Below are positions 40,318 to 44,180 of a stretch of DNA of 44,180 bases, piece after piece (position 1 is the stretch's first letter; each line of letters opens with the position of its first letter). The position numbers and the translations under genes are program-made. The notes beneath the pieces are model-generated. The model did no database searches, had not been told where the DNA came from, and worked only from the letters and a program-made list of their open reading frames with translations. Location of the stretch: positions 1-44,180 of the forward strand of contig CAKSPU010000016.1 in NCBI GenBank assembly GCA_934486875.1. Reading direction: 5' to 3'. This DNA comes from an uncultured Oscillospiraceae bacterium (lineage in GTDB: Bacteria > Bacillota > Clostridia > Oscillospirales > Ruminococcaceae).

Positions 40318-42239
40318 CAGTCTGCCTGCTTTTCCTTTATAAATTCAATGTATGCATCTTCCGTAATGGGACGGGAAAAATAATATCCCTGCAAGTAATG
40401 CACACCCATTTCCGTAAGCCCTTTCACCATTTCCTCAGTCTCAACGCCCTCCGCCACGATATGCGCCCCCAGGGAGCTTACCATATTCACGGTATTTGTA
40501 AGGATTATCAGTGATTTTTCCTTTTTGTCCTCCCCGAAGCCGGGCCAGATAAGGCTCTTGTCAAACTTCACAAGGTCATAGTTCACCTCTGCCATTTTGG
40601 CAAGATTTGAGTAGCCCGTTCCGAAATCGTCCATTGAGAAGCTGCACCCCATTTTCCTGAAACGGTTCATATTCCGCTCCAGCATCGAAGCCGACTCCAC
40701 AGCCGTCGTCTCGGTTATTTCAAGGTTTATTGATTCGGGAGATATGCCGTATTTTTTCATAATGTCCGAAAAACTTTTTGGCACGGTCTCATCAACGCTC
40801 TGGAGAGCGGAAAGGTTCACCTCGATATAGTCGACCCTCAGTCCCATATCACGGATTTTCCTGATAGCTGCGCAGACCTTTTCAAAAACTATCTCGCCTA
40901 TCCTGATGATGTATCCGTTTTTCTCCGCAAGGGGAATAAATTCCTCGGGGGACACAAAGCCGATAGTTTCCTTATCCTTCATTCTGATAAGCGCCTCGGA
41001 GGATAAAAACGCCTTTTTCTCCGTTGAATATATGGGCTGATATACCACCTCAAAGCCGTCATTCGCAATAGCATCGATGAGCATACGGCTGAGAGTTTCG
41101 CTGCGTTTTTTCTTTTCCGCAGTCTCACCGCTCACCTCTCTCACAAAGCCGCTGCAATTATCCGAGCAGAATGCCGCAAGCTCAGGGATATCCGCAGGCT
41201 CCCCCGTTATCTCGGGACAGCGTATGGTAACAGCGTGGGCTTTCAGCTCAATGGAAGCGTCCTCCAGCCTGTAGGGATAGGAAAGCTTCTTTTCAAGCCT
41301 CGTGAGCATATCCTCAAAGCCCGTGTCGCTCTCGGGAACGATGACCGCCAGCATATTGCTCTTTATGCGGTAAACGGAGGTGCCGAAAATTTTCCTCATA
41401 TCCTCCGCAGCCATTGCCATAAGCGCCTCAAAGCGGTAAAAGCCGATGCTTCCGATAATTATGTCCTCGTCCTCAGCCACAAGCACAGCCACCCTTACAG
41501 GCTTTCGTCCAATGCAGTTGGTATTCTCGAAAAAGACCTGCGAAAAGGCACGGGCATTGAATACCCCCGTATTTTCATCAATATTCTCATTTGGATTTTC
41601 AAAAGAAAAATAAAGGGCTGTGATGTTCAGTGATATCGCAAGACCCGACAGCAGCATATACGGATTTGCGTGCTGCACAAGGGCAATGACCGACCATATT
41701 ATGAGCTGGATCCTGAGCGCATAGCGCTTTTTCTCGGGCAGAGCCGACTTGTATCTAAAGGTCTCAATGAATATGATGATGATATATACAGCGATGCCCG
41801 CATAAAGGAAGCTTACCGCCCCGCCCCGTGAATACACGCCCTTTTCGTCGCATATATACCGAATATTCGCTGTCAGCATCCCAATGACGCAGACGATGTA
41901 CGGAATGATCCACAGCACCGTCAGCGGTATATTCACGTTTTTATTCCTTGCATTTCCCGCAAATTCCACATATACCGACTCAAGAAAAACAACTGTCAGC
42001 ATAAGGACGTAAAAAATGCGGTGAGCTATCCCGTTGAAAACCGTGTCCCTCATATTTGATATGGTGTACACCGTAAGGATATCGGCAGCCATATAGAGAG
42101 CCGATGTTCCGAGCATTGCGCTGAATATCCTGGTGGTAAGGAGTTTCAGCCTTTCCGACCTTATAAAATCTACCATCACCACTATAATAAAGCAGAGTGC
42201 GGCTGCCTGTAATCGGATACTTGTTCCGAAGCTGAACAT
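40317..42239 (-). CDS. Membrane-bound c-di-GMP phosphodiesterase (EAL) with degenerate GGDEF
   Basis: 640 aa. Seven hydrophobic segments in residues 5-215 form a membrane sensor. A GGDEF-like fold at about 222-345 starts DENTGVFNARAF but has YRIKSNMLAVIV where GGDEF should be, so it cannot cyclise. The EAL domain (388-640) is intact: Glu415-Ala-Leu in SSEALIRM, Asn475 (EVNLSAL), Glu507 (LEITE), Asp537 and Asp538 (MDDFGTGYS), Lys561 in KFDKSL, Glu597 in AEGVET and Gln617 in LQGYYFSRP. It should hydrolyse c-di-GMP at the membrane. Transcribed from 42281-42309 with the BHMT/MetF gene downstream. Confidence 0.92.
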   Translation of the reverse strand: MFSFGTSIRLQAAALCFIIVVMVDFIRSERLKLLTTRIFSAMLGTSALYMAADILTVYTISNMRDTVFNGIAHRIFYVLMLTVVFLESVYVEFAGNARNKNVNIPLTVLWIIPYIVCVIGMLTANIRYICDEKGVYSRGGAVSFLYAGIAVYIIIIFIETFRYKSALPEKKRYALRIQLIIWSVIALVQHANPYMLLSGLAISLNITALYFSFENPNENIDENTGVFNARAFSQVFFENTNCIGRKPVRVAVLVAEDEDIIIGSIGFYRFEALMAMAAEDMRKIFGTSVYRIKSNMLAVIVPESDTGFEDMLTRLEKKLSYPYRLEDASIELKAHAVTIRCPEITGEPADIPELAAFCSDNCSGFVREVSGETAEKKKRSETLSRMLIDAIANDGFEVVYQPIYSTEKKAFLSSEALIRMKDKETIGFVSPEEFIPLAEKNGYIIRIGEIVFEKVCAAIRKIRDMGLRVDYIEVNLSALQSVDETVPKSFSDIMKKYGISPESINLEITETTAVESASMLERNMNRFRKMGCSFSMDDFGTGYSNLAKMAEVNYDLVKFDKSLIWPGFGEDKKEKSLIILTNTVNMVSSLGAHIVAEGVETEEMVKGLTEMGVHYLQGYYFSRPITEDAYIEFIKEKQAD

Positions 42240-42280
42240 TTTTATATTACACCCCTTTTTATATTTTACCGATTTAACTC

Positions 42281-42309
42281 ATTATAGCACATATATTGTT
42301 ATTTTTCAA
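42281..42309 (-). promoter_or_regulatory. Promoter of the EAL-BHMT/MetF operon
   Basis: Minus strand TTGAAA (42304-42309), 17-nt spacer ending TGC, TATAAT (42281-42286): extended -10. Confidence 0.78.
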
Positions 42310-42403
42310 CCTCCCGACCCCGCAAAGAGGGAAAATATAATTTATTTTTTTAAATTTTAATCTGAATTTTATGCAGTTTTTAAAAAATGCTTTGAAGAAT
42401 ATA

Positions 42404-42432
42404 TTGATTTTTTCCGACAGATGTGATAATAT
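42404..42432 (+). promoter_or_regulatory. Promoter of the NfeD-SPFH operon
   Basis: TTGATT (42404-42409), 17-nt spacer, TAATAT (42427-42432), about 40 nt before the ATG. Confidence 0.65.
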
Positions 42433-42470
42433 ATAAACAGCGGACAATTAAGAAAGGAGTGACAGTTTTT

Positions 42471-42908
42471 ATGATGTACATTTTATGGGTCATTGTAATG
42501 GCTGCGGCAATACTCGTTGAAGCCGCTTCATTCGCACTTCTGTCCATATGGTTTGCCGCAGGCGCACTTGCAGCACTCATCGCCGCAATGCTCGGTGCAG
42601 GAGCGGGAGTCCAGACAGCAGTATTTTTTGTCGTCTCCCTTGTTCTTCTTGCAGCCACACGTCCTATGCTCAAAAAGTTTATGCCGAAAAAGTACATTCC
42701 CACAAACGGCGAGCTTGATCTCGGCAAAACTGCCGTTGTCATCGAGAAGATAGACAGTATGGCAGGCACGGGAAGAGTACGTCTCGAGGGCGTTGACTGG
42801 GGTGCGGTCTCCGCCGACGGCTCGGTCATAGACGAGGGCGTTTCGGTGACGGTCATAGCAAAGGGTGCGGCTTACCTTACGGTACAGCCCGTTAACAAAA
42901 CATTATAA
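42471..42908 (+). CDS. NfeD-like membrane protein
   Basis: 145 aa from ATG 42471 (AAAGGAG about 11 nt upstream; the open frame extends further but without a site). Two or three N-terminal helices (ILWVIVMAAAILVEAASFAL; IWFAAGALAALIAAMLGAGA; FFVVSLVLLAATRP) and a C-terminal OB-fold of about 65 residues (GKTAVVIEKIDSMAGTGRVR, VRLEGVDWGAVS). Short NfeD proteins pair with SPFH proteins such as the one 24 nt downstream, organising membrane microdomains. Confidence 0.88.
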   Translation: MMYILWVIVMAAAILVEAASFALLSIWFAAGALAALIAAMLGAGAGVQTAVFFVVSLVLLAATRPMLKKFMPKKYIPTNGELDLGKTAVVIEKIDSMAGTGRVRLEGVDWGAVSADGSVIDEGVSVTVIAKGAAYLTVQPVNKTL

Positions 42909-42932
42909 CTTAGTTAAAAGGAGAAAAACATT

Positions 42933-43898
42933 ATGACAGGTGCAATCATCGCCGTTATCGTAATTCTTGCGATAATCTTCATCTCAGGCATCAAGATCGT
43001 TCCTCAGGCTCAGGTATATGTAGTTGAGCGTCTCGGAACCTTCAAGGGCGCTCTTCACACAGGTCCCCACTACGTTATCCCCATTTTCGACAAGGTGGTA
43101 AAAAAGGTCTCCATCAAGGAGCAGGTAGTTGACTTCAAACCTCAGCCCGTTATCACCAAGGATAACGTTACAATGCAAATAGATACAGTAGTATTCTTCA
43201 CAGTAACAGATGCAAAGCTTTACACCTACGGCGTTGAAAGACCTCTTTCCGCTATCGAGAATCTTTCTGCGACCACCCTCAGAAACATCATCGGTGAAAT
43301 GGAGCTTGATGCCACACTTACATCAAGAGACGTTATCAACACCAAGATAACCGCTATCCTCGACCAGGCAACCGACCGCTGGGGAATCAAGGTAAACAGA
43401 GTCGAGCTCAAGAACATTCTCCCTCCCAGAGAGATCCAGGACGCAATGGAAAAGCAGATGAAGGCAGAGCGTGAAAGACGTGAAAAGATCCTTCAGGCAG
43501 AGGGTGAAAAGAAGTCTCAGGTGCTTGTTGCAGAGGGTGAAAAGGAGTCCAAGATACTCCGTGCCGAAGCCGACAAGCAGGCAGCTATCCTCCAGGCAGA
43601 GGCTCAGAAGCAGGCTATGATACTCCGTGCGGACGCTGTAAGACAGCAGAAGATACTTGAAGCAGAGGGTGAAGCCGAGTCTATCAGAAACGTTCAGCAG
43701 GCTCTTGCCGATACCATCAGACAGCTCAATGAAGCAAACCCCTCTCAGAACGTTATCGCTATCAAGAGCCTTGAAGCCTTTGCAAAGGCAGCCGACGGCA
43801 AGGCTACCAAGATAATCATTCCCTCCGAGATACAGAGCCTTGCAGGACTTGCGACCTCTGTCAAGGAGCTTGTTGCAGGCGACAAGACCGAAGAATAA
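42933..43898 (+). CDS. SPFH/Band 7 (stomatin-like, QmcA type) membrane protein
   Basis: 321 aa. Residues 1-22 are a membrane anchor (IIAVIVILAIIFISG). The SPFH domain runs about 23-180: VPQAQVYVVERLGTFKGALH, PHYVIPIFDKVVKKVSIKEQ, VDFKPQPVITKDNVTMQID, MELDATLTSRDVINTKI. A long Ala/Glu/Lys coiled coil follows (about 185-265, with the repeated unit ILQAEGEKKSQVLVAEGEKE) and a C-terminal oligomerisation part. It forms membrane scaffold complexes with NfeD. AAAAGGAG stands 7 nt upstream. Confidence 0.93.
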   Translation: MTGAIIAVIVILAIIFISGIKIVPQAQVYVVERLGTFKGALHTGPHYVIPIFDKVVKKVSIKEQVVDFKPQPVITKDNVTMQIDTVVFFTVTDAKLYTYGVERPLSAIENLSATTLRNIIGEMELDATLTSRDVINTKITAILDQATDRWGIKVNRVELKNILPPREIQDAMEKQMKAERERREKILQAEGEKKSQVLVAEGEKESKILRAEADKQAAILQAEAQKQAMILRADAVRQQKILEAEGEAESIRNVQQALADTIRQLNEANPSQNVIAIKSLEAFAKAADGKATKIIIPSEIQSLAGLATSVKELVAGDKTEE

Positions 43899-43918
43899 GG
43901 CACAGATAATATAACGGC

Positions 43919-43957
43919 GAAGCTCCCGCAGCCAGACACTGCGGGGCTTCTTTTTTT
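43919..43957 (+). terminator. Terminator of the NfeD-SPFH operon
   Basis: GAAGCTCCCGCAG pairs with CTGCGGGGCTTC around a 7-nt loop, followed by seven T. Confidence 0.9.
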
Positions 43958-43980
43958 ATGTACGTAAATATTTACAGACC

Positions 43981-44009
43981 TTGACAATCGGCTTTATAAG
44001 CTTTATAAT
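43981..44009 (+). promoter_or_regulatory. Perfect consensus promoter at the right end
   Basis: TTGACA (43981-43986), exactly 17 nt, TATAAT (44004-44009). It reads into a ribosome site and ATG about 45 nt later. Confidence 0.85.
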
Positions 44010-44055
44010 GTGTATAATAAGATATAGGGATCTGACCGACAAACGGAGAAACGAT

Positions 44056-44079
44056 ATGAGTAAGAACCTGTCTTCATAA
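44056..44079 (+). pseudogene. Truncated gene start cut by a repeat
   Basis: GGAG (44045-44048) lies 7 nt before ATG at 44056, but the frame ends after seven codons (MSKNLSS). The sequence from about codon 3 belongs to the repeat that follows, so an original gene, perhaps resuming beyond the window, was probably interrupted here. Alternatively it is a leader peptide. Confidence 0.5.
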
Positions 44080-44180
44080 GAAATGTGTGCGGATTTTCGA
44101 GCATAATTTTGTTGCAGACAAGGCAAAAATCCGCAGGCGGGCTGTCGCCCGGCAAGGATTTTTAACGCAGTCTGCGGCAA
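44063..44180. repeat. Palindromic MITE-like repeat, left part (runs off right edge)
   Basis: Begins around AGAACCTGTCTTCATAAG and contains nested inverted repeats: TTGTTGCAGAC (44109-44119) against GTCTGCGGCAA (44170-44180), AAAAATCC (44125-44132) against GGATTTTT (44156-44163), and an inner GGCGGGC/GCCC hairpin. The 26-nt GC core also occurs at 16483-16510. No transposase is visible; the right terminus is outside the window. The start resembles ends of some IS5-type elements, which is a tentative comparison from memory. Confidence 0.6.

Overview
The window looks like chromosomal DNA of a spore-forming, obligately anaerobic Firmicute, most likely a gut or rumen Clostridium of the Ruminococcus/Oscillospiraceae kind. 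This is inferred from spoVAD and spoVAE, a PPi-type phosphofructokinase, a two-gene NifS/IscU iron-sulfur module, a choloylglycine-hydrolase-family enzyme, a YitJ-like BHMT/MetF fusion, AGGAGG-type ribosome sites, and many TTGACA/TATAAT and extended -10 promoters. No rRNA, tRNA or CRISPR array was seen.

Layout. 1-2.2 kb: 5' part of argG and a PPi-type pfk, both leftward. 2.2-6.7 kb: a divergent control region with two matching operator-like palindromes, then a rightward pair: a surface-anchored GH59 glycosidase and a MATE exporter. 6.7-7.1 kb: a gene-free block of short hairpins between two related terminators. 7.1-9.1 kb: a MerR-type regulator and a lipoprotein. 9.1-12.1 kb: an AGCS symporter (leftward), then spoVAD-spoVAE (rightward). 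12.2-13.9 kb: iscU/nifU and nifS (leftward). 14.2-16.6 kb: a SpoVB-like flippase, then a HigB-HigA toxin-antitoxin pair bracketed by 19-bp inverted repeats. 16.7-20.9 kb: putP, a choloylglycine hydrolase family protein, a DUF975-like membrane protein and a histidine phosphatase (all leftward). 21.1-21.8 kb: a lipoprotein. 21.8-23.2 kb: 1.4 kb without a convincing gene, dominated by a 541-bp imperfect palindrome. 23.2-42.2 kb: a long leftward run (23S rRNA m5U methyltransferase, a small membrane protein, a lipoprotein, ahcY, a GIY-YIG protein, a pyrophosphatase-like protein, MTA/SAH deaminase, a methyltransferase, recG, a second deaminase, rel, recJ, fabG-like SDR, BHMT/MetF fusion, EAL phosphodiesterase). 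42.4-43.9 kb: an NfeD-SPFH membrane pair. The window ends in a strong promoter, ribosome site and ATG cut after about three codons by a palindromic repeat that runs off the edge.

How genes work together. ahcY, two MTA/SAH deaminase paralogues, BHMT/MetF and two methyltransferases make the 23-40 kb run rich in S-adenosylmethionine by-product recycling and homocysteine remethylation. rel, recJ and recG form a housekeeping core. spoVAD/E serve dipicolinic-acid uptake into spores. nifS/iscU build Fe-S clusters, one of which is probably used by the RlmD-type methyltransferase.

The most unusual signals are the 541-bp palindrome, the inverted repeats around the toxin-antitoxin genes (with a third copy after spoVAE), the paired operators between pfk and GH59, and the truncated gene start at the right end. 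All functional calls rest on reading motifs by eye; no database search was run.
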